DNA of 64,000 nt from the NCBI RefSeq assembly GCF_000024725.1, contig NC_013960.1, positions 3,024,001 through 3,088,000 on the forward strand, given 5' to 3'. Positions within the stretch are counted from its first letter, which is position 1; every line of letters starts with the position of its first letter. A model generated the notes under the pieces. The model was not told where the DNA came from. It saw only the letters and a list, made by a program, of their open reading frames with translations, and searched no databases. Source of the DNA: Nitrosococcus halophilus Nc 4 (GTDB lineage Bacteria > Pseudomonadota > Gammaproteobacteria > Nitrosococcales > Nitrosococcaceae). Below are positions 1 to 9,394 of this stretch, one piece after another. The translations under genes and the position numbers were made by a program.

Positions 1-174
1 ATGCTAGCAGCCTGTACTGTACTTAATCTATTACGGGATCTGGATAGGGAATTTGTAGTCCATAAAAAATAATTTCTGCTGGGACTCAATTTTCAAATTA
101 AACTGTAACAACCCCTTCCTGATATGAGTCTAGAACAGTAGGCAATGTTTCATATTTTTAACGGTGAGGGGACA

Positions 175-1263
175 ATGCAATCGGTTAAATGGCTCCATCC
201 AAGGCAATTGCTGAAAATATTCGCTGCCAGCAGTATCGCATTGTTTCTTCTAGGTTTCTCTAATTCCTTTTCCATAGCGGAGTATCGTGACAGGGAAGTA
301 GAAACCCACCTTCCTGTAACGCCGCAATTTGTTCCGCTTTTTTATTCACTTGAGAAATATGCACAAAATACGGTCTCTGGAGGACCTGGAAAAGATGGTA
401 TTCCGGCCATTGATACGCCTCGGTTTGTTTCTGCGGGCAGGGCTGAATCGTTCCTTGGACCAGAAGATATTGTTTTTGGAGTAGTATTGAACGATGAAGT
501 CAAAGCCTATCCCCAGAAAATTTTAGTTTGGCATGAGATTGTCAATGATCGCCTTGGCCATGAAAATGTCAGTGTGACCTATTGCCCTTTGACTGGTACT
601 GCCATTGGCTTTAAGCGGGGAGAGACCACCTTTGGGGTTTCAGGCCGATTGGTAAATAATAACCTCATCATGTATGACCGGGCAACAGATAGTCGCTGGC
701 CTCAGATTTTGGGTACCGCCGTCAGTGGTTCTTTTAAAGGAAAATCCTTAGAAGAATTTAGAGTGATCTGGACCGCCTGGGGGCGCTGGAAGCAAAGATA
801 TCCTGAGACGGAGGTGCTTTCGGAAAACACAGGCTATATCAGAAATTATCAGCGCGATCCCTATGGTTCGTACCATCCTCTTGGTGGCTATTATGCCGAG
901 GGTTCGCCACCTCTTTTCCCGGTATTGCATCGAGACCGGCGTTTTGATCCCAAGGCAGTCGTGCTTGGTGCAAGAACGAGGGATGGGGTGGTTGCCTTTA
1001 AAAAGAATTCCTTACGGGCAAAAAAAATCATGGAGGGGACATTAAGCGGAAAGCAGTACATTGCCTTTTATGACCCGGTCCTTGATACCGGATATATCTA
1101 TAAAAACCCGGAGAGGAAGCTGTTTGTTTATGAGAATGGCCAATATACCAACGCCGATGGAAAGTGGGAAGCTGGGGATTTGCCATTAGAGAAGGTGAAT
1201 GCTTTCGACGCCATGTGGTTTGCCTGGGCCGCGTTCTATCCAGAAACCGATGCCTATGAGTAG
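175..1263 (+). CDS. DUF3179 domain-containing exported protein
   Basis: Protein of about 362 residues in the DUF3179 family, whose biochemical function is not established. The family signature VTYCPLTGTAIGF lies near residues 134-146, with a Cys in a conserved loop. A hydrophobic stretch at residues 13-30 looks like a signal peptide or N-terminal anchor, so the protein probably acts in the periplasm. I prefer the ATG at 175 because GGTGAGGGG sits just upstream; an in-frame ATG at 145 would add 10 residues without a ribosome site. The stop overlaps the start of the next membrane-protein gene, so the two are probably co-translated. Confidence 0.85.
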   Translation: MQSVKWLHPRQLLKIFAASSIALFLLGFSNSFSIAEYRDREVETHLPVTPQFVPLFYSLEKYAQNTVSGGPGKDGIPAIDTPRFVSAGRAESFLGPEDIVFGVVLNDEVKAYPQKILVWHEIVNDRLGHENVSVTYCPLTGTAIGFKRGETTFGVSGRLVNNNLIMYDRATDSRWPQILGTAVSGSFKGKSLEEFRVIWTAWGRWKQRYPETEVLSENTGYIRNYQRDPYGSYHPLGGYYAEGSPPLFPVLHRDRRFDPKAVVLGARTRDGVVAFKKNSLRAKKIMEGTLSGKQYIAFYDPVLDTGYIYKNPERKLFVYENGQYTNADGKWEAGDLPLEKVNAFDAMWFAWAAFYPETDAYE

Positions 1264-1837
1264 CATGTTGGCGAACACTTTAACCGCTACCCGATTAATC
1301 ATCAAAAAGAGGCGAACAAGGCGGATTTTTTTACTTTCCGGCATACTTTATTTTTTACTTTATCTTTTTGCCATTGGTGATCTCAGTTTTGATACTGCAC
1401 CTTATAATTTTGCGATTCGCTGGAGTGAACAGCCTTTTTCTTTGATTTTTAAACCTATCTCGCCTTTTTATTTTGAGGCCATTGCCTTGATAAAACTGTT
1501 CTTTTTGGTCTATTTATTTTCTCCCATCAATCTTTTCTTGGCATTGGTGCTTTCTTGTTTGGTTGGCTTCAATATTACTCTTAGTTATCTTGCCTTCACC
1601 CAGCCTAAAGTCTGTTATGGAAAACCAACGGCAGGAATTTTGGCTTCTCTACCTGCGCTGCTTGTGGGCTCAGCTTGCTGTGGCCCTCTAATATTGATTG
1701 TGCTTGGGATTCAGGCCTCTGCGGCCTTAATAGCCTTCTTTGGATGGCTTATTCCCATTGCTATCCTGCTTTTAGTGGGAGCCTTAATCTTTAATGGTCA
1801 TAGAATGAATATCTCTTATTTGGAAGATATCCAATAA
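1256..1837 (+). CDS. Multi-pass membrane protein with a Cys-Cys motif
   Basis: Hydrophobic protein of about 193 residues with four or five predicted membrane segments. One carries GSACCGP, a vicinal cysteine pair inside a membrane helix, reminiscent of the Cys pair in mercury transporters of the MerT/MerC type; no other Mer feature is seen, so function is unknown. The ATG at 1256 overlaps the stop of the DUF3179 gene (ATGAGTAG), the usual sign of translational coupling; ATG 1250 is an alternative. An exported partner upstream and a Cys pair suggest metal or redox handling, but this is inference. Confidence 0.7.
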   Translation: MSSMLANTLTATRLIIKKRRTRRIFLLSGILYFLLYLFAIGDLSFDTAPYNFAIRWSEQPFSLIFKPISPFYFEAIALIKLFFLVYLFSPINLFLALVLSCLVGFNITLSYLAFTQPKVCYGKPTAGILASLPALLVGSACCGPLILIVLGIQASAALIAFFGWLIPIAILLLVGALIFNGHRMNISYLEDIQ

Positions 1838-1846
1838 AAATGTGAA

Positions 1847-2101
1847 TTAACAATTATCGCGATCTTCTGGACGTGAAAAATGGGTCTTGAGATTGTCGAT
1901 CTGCTTATTGATGGCTTCCTCGGAAATTTCAGGCTTGGGCATTTCTCTAAAGGCTATAGTCACTGCACGGAGCTGGCGTAGATAACGGCGGCAATGATGG
2001 CAAAGAAAAAGATGCAAGCGTATACCGAGGCGTTGCTGCCAGGGCAGTGTGTTTTCCAAATAATCGCTCGCTTTTTCGGTCACTTCCCGGCAGCTTAGCA
2101 T
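1847..2101 (-). CDS. Zinc-finger anti-sigma factor (zf-HC2 type)
   Basis: 84-residue protein with the HxxxCxxC zinc motif (HLFLCHHC) typical of anti-sigma zinc-finger domains of the ZAS/zf-HC2 family. There is no membrane segment, so it would be a soluble anti-sigma factor. Its start overlaps the 3' end of the ECF sigma gene by 7 bases, the classic sigma/anti-sigma arrangement. By family analogy it binds and inhibits that sigma factor until a signal, often thiol oxidation around the zinc site, releases it. Confidence 0.8.
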   Translation of the reverse strand: MLSCREVTEKASDYLENTLPWQQRLGIRLHLFLCHHCRRYLRQLRAVTIAFREMPKPEISEEAINKQIDNLKTHFSRPEDRDNC

Positions 2102-2745
2102 CCTTTTCCCTTTTCGTAATTTTCGACGACGGTACGCAGCCGCGCTCGCGCTCGATGAAGCAGTACTCTGCCATTAGTGGCGGAGATTTCAAGAATGTTA
2201 CAGATCTCTTCCATCTCGAGGCCTTCGCTATCACGCAAAGTGAGCACAGCTCGTTGCGCAGGCGGCAAGGCGGCAACCGCCTTGGTTAAGCAGTGTTGGA
2301 GTTCCTCGCTAGTGAGAAGCGCCTCGGGTGTTTCCTCATGCCAAGGCAAAGGAGGGGATGACCAGTGGCCACGGGCACCGAAACGCTCTCTTTCTGGAAA
2401 GGGTGGATTTTCTTCCCACGTGATGTGGGCATGTCTATGGCGTATTTCACGCTTTAGGCGTGTTTTTGCAGTATTGCTGAGGATGCGTAGAATCCATGTT
2501 TCTAGGCGGGCGCGACCTTCAAAATTGGGTAATCCTCGAATGACCGCTAGCCAAGCGTCTTGGACCACTTCCTCAGCAAAAGGCTCTCCGACTATGGCTC
2601 GGGCTAAACTGAGCATTTTGCCTTGATAGGTGCGGACTGCCCATACGAACGCCTCCCCATCGCGGGCGAGTAAGCGCTTTACCAAGTCCTCCTCGTTAGG
2701 AGGAGAGGGATCTATTGGCATGCCGCTCTTTGGATTTTGTAACAT
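2095..2745 (-). CDS. ECF RNA polymerase sigma factor (RpoE-like)
   Basis: 216-residue sigma-70 family protein with region 2 (from about residue 20; AEEVVQDAWLAVIRG is the -10 recognition helix area) and region 4 (about 150-205, with ALPPAQRAVLTLRDSEGLE and the helix-turn-helix LEISATNGRVLLHRARARL). Size and domain order are those of group 4 (extracytoplasmic function) sigma factors. It is followed by its probable anti-sigma factor with overlapping ends. The start at 2745 has no clear ribosome site; ATG 2721 is a possible alternative. Target regulon cannot be read from this window. Confidence 0.88.
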   Translation of the reverse strand: MLQNPKSGMPIDPSPPNEEDLVKRLLARDGEAFVWAVRTYQGKMLSLARAIVGEPFAEEVVQDAWLAVIRGLPNFEGRARLETWILRILSNTAKTRLKREIRHRHAHITWEENPPFPERERFGARGHWSSPPLPWHEETPEALLTSEELQHCLTKAVAALPPAQRAVLTLRDSEGLEMEEICNILEISATNGRVLLHRARARLRTVVENYEKGKGC

Positions 2746-2954
2746 GGAGTTTCATGGGGCTCTGTTTTGGGTTCCAAGGCGACTGTTAGTCCCCTAGTGA
2801 AAAGGTTTTGCCCTCTTTTTGGTGCGTACAGGGTACATTATTTGTCGGTTTGTAGGGAAGGTTGAGCAGCTTCAATAGCCATTCAGTCAATATTGCTAAA
2901 GCGCCCCTGGGCGTTGGTTGAGTGGACACAATATCCCTACATGCCAATGCGCCG

Positions 2955-3386
2955 CTAAATGTCAAGAATTACATTAGCTGTCCAGCCGTTTTCATCTTGC
3001 TCCAAGCTAAAGCGGTGCAGGGTGACTGCCTTAACGTCGACTCCTTGTTCATGACGTTGAGGGTTGAGCTTTTCCCCTGCTGCGTCAGCTTGTAAGTAAT
3101 AGTTCCCCTGTTTTTCTCGAATGGCCACCTTGGGTGCACGTAGCAGTAATTGTTCTGAATCTTTGTAATAAATTAGCTCTTGCAAAAAGTCGAAAAGCAG
3201 CATATCAGCAGCCTCGTTCTCTAAAGCAATTGAGCAGTGTTGTTTAGGTTTGATGGAATTTAAGTCCTCGATCATCACGTTCATGGTGGCGTCAGCTGCT
3301 GAGCTGAAAACTTCGGCGAGATCTTGACCCCAAGCCCGAAACTCCACATCGGCTACTGCGACTTCATCGAGAAATTGGTAAGGCAT
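2955..3386 (-). CDS. Archease, RtcB ligase cofactor
   Basis: 143-residue archease-family protein, the normal length for the family. Archease helps RtcB form the covalent ligase-GMP intermediate and allows multiple turnover. The acidic residues expected to bind metal are present (VADVEFRAWG near the N terminus, where the Asp precedes the family's conserved helix, and a C-terminal VILDI). It lies 19 bases downstream of the G3E GTPase gene and two genes downstream of rtcB, on the same strand, so an RNA-repair operon is very likely. Confidence 0.85.
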   Translation of the reverse strand: MPYQFLDEVAVADVEFRAWGQDLAEVFSSAADATMNVMIEDLNSIKPKQHCSIALENEAADMLLFDFLQELIYYKDSEQLLLRAPKVAIREKQGNYYLQADAAGEKLNPQRHEQGVDVKAVTLHRFSLEQDENGWTANVILDI

Positions 3387-3405
3387 GGGATGGGGGACTT
3401 CTTCC

Positions 3406-4332
3406 TTAGCTTGCCGTATGATTGAAAGGTCTCGGCGCCACTTGCGAGATTTCGCAGGCCCGTAGTGACTCCATAATCTGAGCTTCCTTGGATTTGATAT
3501 CTTGGCCGATAAATACTAGAAGTCCGGCTTCTTCTTCGGGCAAAGATTCCAGTGTCCATCGTCCATTGACATAATTAAAAAGATAGTTTCCGTCTGGAAA
3601 AGGCACGAATCCTTTAGCCCGGTAAACTTCAGGCCCAAGTTTCTTGACAAGGCGCTCAAAGCAGCTTCGCTGCAGGGGGGCTATTGGACGATAGCTGAAA
3701 GACTGGTATTCAAGCTGGTGGGAATGTTCTTGGGGCTGCACTCTCTGATGATGAACAAGCCCGAATAGCAGCTCAGGATCCACCTGGCAATAAGTGGTGG
3801 GAATAATGGGGGCGTTTGAATTGAGGGTGCGTAACTTAGTTTGGAGCGATTGCTGCTGGTTGGGAGATACCAGATCGGACTTGTTCAGCAGCAGCAAATC
3901 AGCTTCTTTGACTTGGATTTGGATCGTGTGGCCCAGATCTGGAAATGCCACCATCGCATCGGCATCCATGATAGTAATGACGCCGTCCATCCGGACTTGA
4001 GGGATCAGGTCCGAGACATCAAAGACCAGGGCATCCGGTTCAGCGACACCGGTGGCTTCCACCACAATGGCCTCCGGCGCCGCAGTTTCAATAATTTCTT
4101 CGAGGGCGGCCTCGAATTCTCCAATCAGCGAACAACATACACAGCCCCCCTCCAGCTCGATAATTTGTAAGTTCTTGCCTTTGACTAGCTTGCCATCGAT
4201 ACCGAATTCTCCAAATTCATTGATGAGGAGGGCAAGGCGTAGGGCAGAAGATTGGACCATGTGTTGCAGCAGTGTGGTTTTGCCGGAACCTAAAGGTCCA
4301 GTGAGGAGAATGAGGGGAGTTTGGAATGGCAC
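3406..4332 (-). CDS. CobW/G3E-family GTPase (COG0523), putative metallochaperone
   Basis: 308-residue P-loop GTPase of the G3E family. Visible are the Walker A motif GPLGSGKTT (residues 11-19), the CxCC metal-binding motif in GGCVCCSL (about 62-69), EATGVAEPD, the NKSD guanine motif (about 150) and a C-terminal CobW_C-like domain. COG0523 proteins deliver zinc, cobalt or other metals to client enzymes. It begins two bases after the rtcB stop and is followed by archease, so an obvious inferred client is the Mn-dependent ligase RtcB; this is not established. A role as a general zinc chaperone is the alternative. Confidence 0.87.
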   Translation of the reverse strand: MPFQTPLILLTGPLGSGKTTLLQHMVQSSALRLALLINEFGEFGIDGKLVKGKNLQIIELEGGCVCCSLIGEFEAALEEIIETAAPEAIVVEATGVAEPDALVFDVSDLIPQVRMDGVITIMDADAMVAFPDLGHTIQIQVKEADLLLLNKSDLVSPNQQQSLQTKLRTLNSNAPIIPTTYCQVDPELLFGLVHHQRVQPQEHSHQLEYQSFSYRPIAPLQRSCFERLVKKLGPEVYRAKGFVPFPDGNYLFNYVNGRWTLESLPEEEAGLLVFIGQDIKSKEAQIMESLRACEISQVAPRPFNHTAS

Positions 4333-4334
4333 GA

Positions 4335-5795
4335 TTATCCTTTGATGTTGCCAATAGGGATAAACCGCACTACCGGTTTGCTGAGGCCGGCGAGATCCGT
4401 GGCTGTCACCACCTCATCAATATCCTTGTAAGCTCCACCTGCTTCTTCAGCCACCCCTCGTTTGGAGACGCTACGAATATAAATGCCCCGTTCTTCCAGT
4501 TGACTGAGCAAGGCCTCGCCCTGCCATTGTTTTCGTGCTTTGCGGCGGCTCATGGTGCGGCCACTGCCGTGGGCGGTACTAAAAAAGGTTTGGGCGCCGT
4601 CCGGAGTGCCAATCAGCAAATAAGAGCCGGTTTCCATGCTGCCCCCAATGATGACAGGCTGGCCCACTTGGCGATAGAGCTCCGGAAGTTCGGGTCTGCC
4701 AGGGCCAAAGGCCCGGGTGGCTCCTTTGCGATGGACCAGTAAGGTCCGCTGTTTGCCGTTGACTTGATGGGGTTCTAATTTTGCTGTGTTATGGGCGACG
4801 TCATAAATCATGTGCATGCCGAGATCTTCTGCCGAGCGTCCCAAAACCTCTGAAAAGACCTCCCGAACTCGATGTAGAATAACTTGTCGATTGGCGAAGG
4901 ACATATTGAGGGCGCATTTCATCGCTGCAAAATAGTCCTGGCCTTCCGGTGAATGGAAGGGGGCGCAGGCGAGTTCCCGGTCCCGGACTTCTAAGCCGTA
5001 TTTGCTGGTCATCACTTTGAGGAATCGTTGCAGGTAATCGGTCGCCACCTGATGGCCAAAACCCCGGCTGCCACAATGGAACATGATTACCACTTGTTCT
5101 GGCAGATCCAGTCCAAAAAAACGGGCGAGTGCTGGATCATAAATATTTTCTGGATGGATGACCTGGATTTCAAGATAATGATTGCCTGAGCCTAGAGTCC
5201 CTAGTTGGTTGAGTCCCCGATCAATGGCCCGTTCGCTGATCTTAGCCGGATCCGCACCGCCAATGAGTCCCCCTTCTTCGGTGCGTTCTAGGTCTTCTTC
5301 CCATCCCAGGCCTTGTTGTACGCACCAGCGGGCACCCTGTTGACAGACCTGGCGGAATTCAGACCGGGAGACCTTGAGTAGACCGCTGCTTCCCACTCCC
5401 GCCGGTATTTGCTTGAAAAGCCGGTCTACCAGGGTTTTCAAGTGGGGTTTAACTTCTTTATAGCTGAGATGGGTTTTAATGAGGCGCATGCCACAGTTAA
5501 TGTCGAAGCCAATCCCTCCGGGTGAGATGACACCGCCGTTATCCACATCCATGGCAGCCACCCCGCCAATGGGGAACCCATAGCCGAAATGCCCATCAGG
5601 CATACAGAAGGCGTATTGGGTGATGCCCGGAAGACAGGCCACATTGCTGATCTGGTCATACACGGTCTCATCCATGGCGCGGATAATCTTTTCCGTGCCA
5701 TAGATTCGGGCCGGGACCCGCATTCCCGCTTTAAAGGAAAGAGGAAGTTCCCAAATGGTCTCCGTGACCCGCTCTAGCTGATTGAGAGTTGCCAT
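4335..5795 (-). CDS. rtcB: RNA ligase RtcB (3'-phosphate/5'-OH ligase)
   Basis: 486-residue RtcB homologue that joins RNA 2',3'-cyclic-phosphate or 3'-phosphate ends to 5'-OH ends using GTP and Mn2+. Metal ligands of the family are recognisable: the Cys in FDINCGMR (residue 101), His in SGNHYLE (206), MFHCGSRG (240) and VAHN (335). The His that accepts GMP lies in AHGSGR (409). First gene of an operon with the G3E GTPase (2-base gap) and archease. No rtcA or sigma-54 activator rtcR is next to it, unlike the Escherichia coli operon. Confidence 0.95.
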   Translation of the reverse strand: MATLNQLERVTETIWELPLSFKAGMRVPARIYGTEKIIRAMDETVYDQISNVACLPGITQYAFCMPDGHFGYGFPIGGVAAMDVDNGGVISPGGIGFDINCGMRLIKTHLSYKEVKPHLKTLVDRLFKQIPAGVGSSGLLKVSRSEFRQVCQQGARWCVQQGLGWEEDLERTEEGGLIGGADPAKISERAIDRGLNQLGTLGSGNHYLEIQVIHPENIYDPALARFFGLDLPEQVVIMFHCGSRGFGHQVATDYLQRFLKVMTSKYGLEVRDRELACAPFHSPEGQDYFAAMKCALNMSFANRQVILHRVREVFSEVLGRSAEDLGMHMIYDVAHNTAKLEPHQVNGKQRTLLVHRKGATRAFGPGRPELPELYRQVGQPVIIGGSMETGSYLLIGTPDGAQTFFSTAHGSGRTMSRRKARKQWQGEALLSQLEERGIYIRSVSKRGVAEEAGGAYKDIDEVVTATDLAGLSKPVVRFIPIGNIKG

Positions 5796-5847
5796 AGGCT
5801 CAAATCACCAAATTTATTTCTCATAGTCATAGATGAATCTATATAGA

Positions 5848-6576
5848 TTAATTTTGTAGATAACGCTTGAGATCAACAGCATTCTGGACGGCATAGCCTT
5901 GTTGGTCGTTATTGAAATAGGCGTAGACATCAAAGCCTTTTTGAAGATAACTTTCAAAGCGGCGGGCTTCTGCGGTGAGAAACTGGGGAGAGTAGCTGCC
6001 CTGGTAATGATCGCCGTGAAAGCGGAGGTAGACCCAGTGGCTAGTGATGCGACGCGGGTGTTCCGGGAGCATGTCGTGAATGCAAAGGGCTACCCCGTGC
6101 TTCTCCAGTAGCTGAAAAACTTCCTCGCATAACCAACTCGGATCCCGAAACTCCATGGCCCAGCGGTAAGGGCTTGGCAGGGCTTTTAAAAAGGCGGTCA
6201 AGCGGGGGAGGTTCCGATTCCAGTGGGGGGGGAGTTGAACTAAGATGGGGCCGAGAAAGGAGTGGAGATGATCGGCCCGCTCTAGGAAGTGGTGAACGGT
6301 GTTTTGAGGATCTTTAAGCCGCTTGAGATGGCTGCCATAACGGCTAAATTTTAAAGCATAGCAGAAATTGGGGAGAGCTTGTTCCCGCCAGGAATCAAAA
6401 ACTTCCGCTTCGGGGAGGCGATAAAAAGTATTATTGATTTCGACCGTATCGAAATGTTTGGCGTATTCTTCAAACCAACGTCGTTTGGGCAACGCTTCAG
6501 GATAAAAGATTCCTTGCCAATGATCGTACTGATACCCTGAAGTGCCAATGTAGGGTTTTCCCCGATCTTTGCCCAT
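5848..6576 (-). CDS. DUF72 domain-containing protein
   Basis: About 242 residues, DUF72 family (TIM-barrel fold, uncharacterised biochemical function). The N-terminal GTSGYQYDHWQGIFYP and EINNTFYRLP are family signatures. I place the start at ATG 6576 because AAGGAGGT lies just upstream; an in-frame ATG at 6594 overlaps the stop of the Hsp70 gene (TAATG) and would put the ribosome site inside the gene. Last gene of the DUF2760-Hsp70-Hsp70-DUF72 run on this strand. Confidence 0.85.
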   Translation of the reverse strand: MGKDRGKPYIGTSGYQYDHWQGIFYPEALPKRRWFEEYAKHFDTVEINNTFYRLPEAEVFDSWREQALPNFCYALKFSRYGSHLKRLKDPQNTVHHFLERADHLHSFLGPILVQLPPHWNRNLPRLTAFLKALPSPYRWAMEFRDPSWLCEEVFQLLEKHGVALCIHDMLPEHPRRITSHWVYLRFHGDHYQGSYSPQFLTAEARRFESYLQKGFDVYAYFNNDQQGYAVQNAVDLKRYLQN

Positions 6577-6593
6577 GGAGGTGACCTCCTTCA

Positions 6594-9383
6594 TTAGTCG
6601 ATGAGTTTCAGCGCTGGCGGCAGGGAATCTCCAAAAACTCGGCGTTCGTCGGCCTCATCCAATTCTACCACTTCTCGAACCATTCCTGCCCAAGCGGGGG
6701 GAGCCTTTACCCCTATGAGCCGCTCGATGATCCGGGTCCGAAGTTCTGGCTCCAGGTCTCTTTCCCGGTCCCCGCTTCTGCGAGCCATTAAGGCTGCGGC
6801 AAAAGGTGCCGGGGTGACCGTTTTCCAATCGACCTCTAAGAGCTGCTCCACCCATTGTGCAACCACTTCCTTGGGAACCACGTTATGGGCACTGCCATAA
6901 AAGGGCACCCGTGCCCCAATACGGCCCACGGCCCACCAGGAGTGGGGATTTTCGCTAGGCTTGCGTAACCGTTCTAGCAGCCATTCACCTACTTCTATCT
7001 TGTGGGACACGGAAAGGCGTTCTAAAGAACCAGCGAGGCGAACCATGTCGTCATAGCCCTGCTTCTTAGGCCCGGCAGGTCGCTTCCCTTGCTGCTTGCC
7101 GGGTGGCTGCAGATAGAAAGCGATATCCTCGAAAATATGGATTTGAGCGGCTTCCTCTAAACCGCCGGCAATGCGCCGCCAGAGAGTCCACCATTCGGCC
7201 CAGACTTGAGTGACGGGCACAAATTGAATGCCTTGCTCAAAGAGAGTCCATACTTGTTGGACTCGCCAATCATCAAGAGGATAGCCGAAACCCGGCCGCA
7301 AACAATAGCCGGTGAGGTTGAACCATACCCGTTCATGATCTGCTGAGCGCCGTCGCCGCCGCGCCCGCTCCCAAAGGAGACCGAATAATTCCCGTAATAA
7401 GGCGGTATCCCAGTGGTCACGAGGTCCTAGGCGCTTCTCCAAGTCGCTGCGCAGCCGTTTGGTTTCCTTGGGGGACACGGCTTGGGAGCGGCTTCCGTAA
7501 ATGCGGTCAAGCTGTTGGGCGGCCTCGCCAAATCGAGGATGGAGTGAGGTGAGAGGCTCAGGGGTGGGTTGGGGTTCCGCCGCCTCGGCGCGCAGTTGGA
7601 ACTCTAATTTCCAGCGGGCTCCCTCTTTCTCAACGCTGACACAGTGCATTTCCAAAGTTCCCACCTCGGTGAGAGTGGTGGCCAGTTGTACCGGAATTTC
7701 CGGTACTGAGGTTTGGGAGGTGGGCTTGATCACCGTGGCGATAGGGGGAAGGGAGGTAAAGGGGGGAATTTGGACCGTGGTTAGCTCCCCCGGTTGGTAA
7801 GCCGTATCGGCAGTAGAGGAAACCAGATGAAAGCGGACCGGTTGGCCGAGGCGCAGAGAGAAGGTGCGTTCTTTGAGTTGGATTTCCCGCCCTTCTTCAG
7901 TCCCTCGGGGGAGCACGCAAACGCCGCGGTGGGTCTCTTTTTCCTCTTCTAGCATCAAAAAATAGCTCCGTGCCGAGCCGCCGCCAATCCGGGGCGCAGT
8001 CCCTGCACGGGCTAAGCCATAGGCGACGGCACCTCGGGCTACCGCTACCTCAGGATTTTCGTTGTGGAGCACTTTCAGGGGCGTCTGGCGCCATTGAGCT
8101 AACACCTCAAGCAGCCGCTCGGCCAGGAGTTGGCTACGGAATACTCCGCCATTAAGCAGCACGGCGTCGGGGATGGGCAGGGCCTCACCGGAAGGGGCTC
8201 GGTCCCCCAGGGCTTCCCGGGAGACTTGGGCATGTTGGGCTAGAAATGCCGCCACATGGCGAGTAATGGCCGGATCGGCCACATAAGGTAACCCAAATTC
8301 GACAATACCGCCGCGCACCCGCTGGGGCCGTTCCTCGGGTCCCACCCGGGGAAAAAAGCCGTCGAGGACCATGCGGTTGACTTCATTTTGAGTAAGCTCG
8401 GTGGAGCGGGCACCACCAATCAATTGGGTGCCTGCCCCGAGGAGGGTCACGGTCGCCGCCTCGGGGGCCTGGGGGGTTAGCAAGCGTTCCTTGGCGACGC
8501 GGCATTGCTGAGTCAGTTGGGACAGGCGGGCAGTCCCGAGCGAAGCCCCGGAGGCCGCGAGGCGTCCTTCCGCCACGTGGGCTAACCCCAGATCCATATT
8601 ATCTCCCCCCAGCATGAGATGGTCGCCGACGCCTACCCGGGTCAGTTCCGGTTCTGCCTGGCCCGGCGCTACCCGGATCAAGGTCAGATCCGTGGTCCCC
8701 CCACCCACGTCGCAGACTAGCGCTAAACGGGTATCCTGGAGTGCGGGGTCAAGCTCATCTTGGTGTCGAAAAAGCCAGTCATAGAAAGCGGCTTGGGGTT
8801 CTTCCAGCAAGCGGATGTGGTTGAGGCCGGCGACGTTAGCTGCCTGGACGGTGAGGGTTCGGGCTGCTTCATCAAAGGAAGCCGGCACGGTGAGCACCAC
8901 TTCCTGCTGTTCCAGGGGGGCTTTGGGAAAACGCCAATTCCAAGCCGCTCGTATATGCGCCAGGTAGCTGGCGCTGGCATTGAGGGGGGAGATCTTGGGC
9001 ACCTCGGGCGCCGCTCCCCAAGGCAGGATGGGCGCGGTGCGGTCCACGCCATGATGGGAGAGCCAGCTTTTGGCGCTGGCCACGAGCCGGCCTGGGACTT
9101 GAGCGCCAAGGTCCTGGGCCAAACTTCCCACTACTGCTTGAGGGATGTCGACCACATCAGCCCGAGGCCAGGGAAGCTGAATATCGGCCTCATTCAGTTC
9201 TCCTGGGGCCGGGTGATAACGTACCGACGGCAGCGCCGGCCGGGCGGCGACCTCCCCCAAAGCCACCAATTGCTCGATTTCAAACAGCTGAATGAGAGGC
9301 ACCTGCCCCTGGTCGTTCTTTTCCCCGTAGGCGACGACGGTATGGGTAGTGCCTAGGTCAATACCAACCAGATAATGGGACAC
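6594..9383 (-). CDS. Large Hsp70-family chaperone with long C-terminal extension
   Basis: 929-residue Hsp70 (DnaK-like) protein. The ATPase domain occupies roughly residues 1-480: IDLGTTHTVVAYG is the phosphate-1 loop, CDVGGGTTDLTLI phosphate-2, and LNGGVFRSQLLAERL the adenosine site. The substrate-binding part is divergent and is followed by some 300 residues rich in Trp and Arg that are not part of DnaK (DUF3731-like). It lies 11 bases after a second, shorter Hsp70 gene. No dnaJ or grpE is adjacent, so this is a specialised Hsp70 rather than housekeeping DnaK. Confidence 0.88.
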   Translation of the reverse strand: MSHYLVGIDLGTTHTVVAYGEKNDQGQVPLIQLFEIEQLVALGEVAARPALPSVRYHPAPGELNEADIQLPWPRADVVDIPQAVVGSLAQDLGAQVPGRLVASAKSWLSHHGVDRTAPILPWGAAPEVPKISPLNASASYLAHIRAAWNWRFPKAPLEQQEVVLTVPASFDEAARTLTVQAANVAGLNHIRLLEEPQAAFYDWLFRHQDELDPALQDTRLALVCDVGGGTTDLTLIRVAPGQAEPELTRVGVGDHLMLGGDNMDLGLAHVAEGRLAASGASLGTARLSQLTQQCRVAKERLLTPQAPEAATVTLLGAGTQLIGGARSTELTQNEVNRMVLDGFFPRVGPEERPQRVRGGIVEFGLPYVADPAITRHVAAFLAQHAQVSREALGDRAPSGEALPIPDAVLLNGGVFRSQLLAERLLEVLAQWRQTPLKVLHNENPEVAVARGAVAYGLARAGTAPRIGGGSARSYFLMLEEEKETHRGVCVLPRGTEEGREIQLKERTFSLRLGQPVRFHLVSSTADTAYQPGELTTVQIPPFTSLPPIATVIKPTSQTSVPEIPVQLATTLTEVGTLEMHCVSVEKEGARWKLEFQLRAEAAEPQPTPEPLTSLHPRFGEAAQQLDRIYGSRSQAVSPKETKRLRSDLEKRLGPRDHWDTALLRELFGLLWERARRRRRSADHERVWFNLTGYCLRPGFGYPLDDWRVQQVWTLFEQGIQFVPVTQVWAEWWTLWRRIAGGLEEAAQIHIFEDIAFYLQPPGKQQGKRPAGPKKQGYDDMVRLAGSLERLSVSHKIEVGEWLLERLRKPSENPHSWWAVGRIGARVPFYGSAHNVVPKEVVAQWVEQLLEVDWKTVTPAPFAAALMARRSGDRERDLEPELRTRIIERLIGVKAPPAWAGMVREVVELDEADERRVFGDSLPPALKLID

Positions 9384-9394
9384 CTTAAGCCTTC

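Noticed and set aside
2746-2790. ECF autoregulatory promoter (GGAAC at 2771-2775, minus strand)
   Set aside because: The GGAAC is only about 26 bases before the start codon and no matching -10 is seen, so the -10 would fall on the start codon itself.
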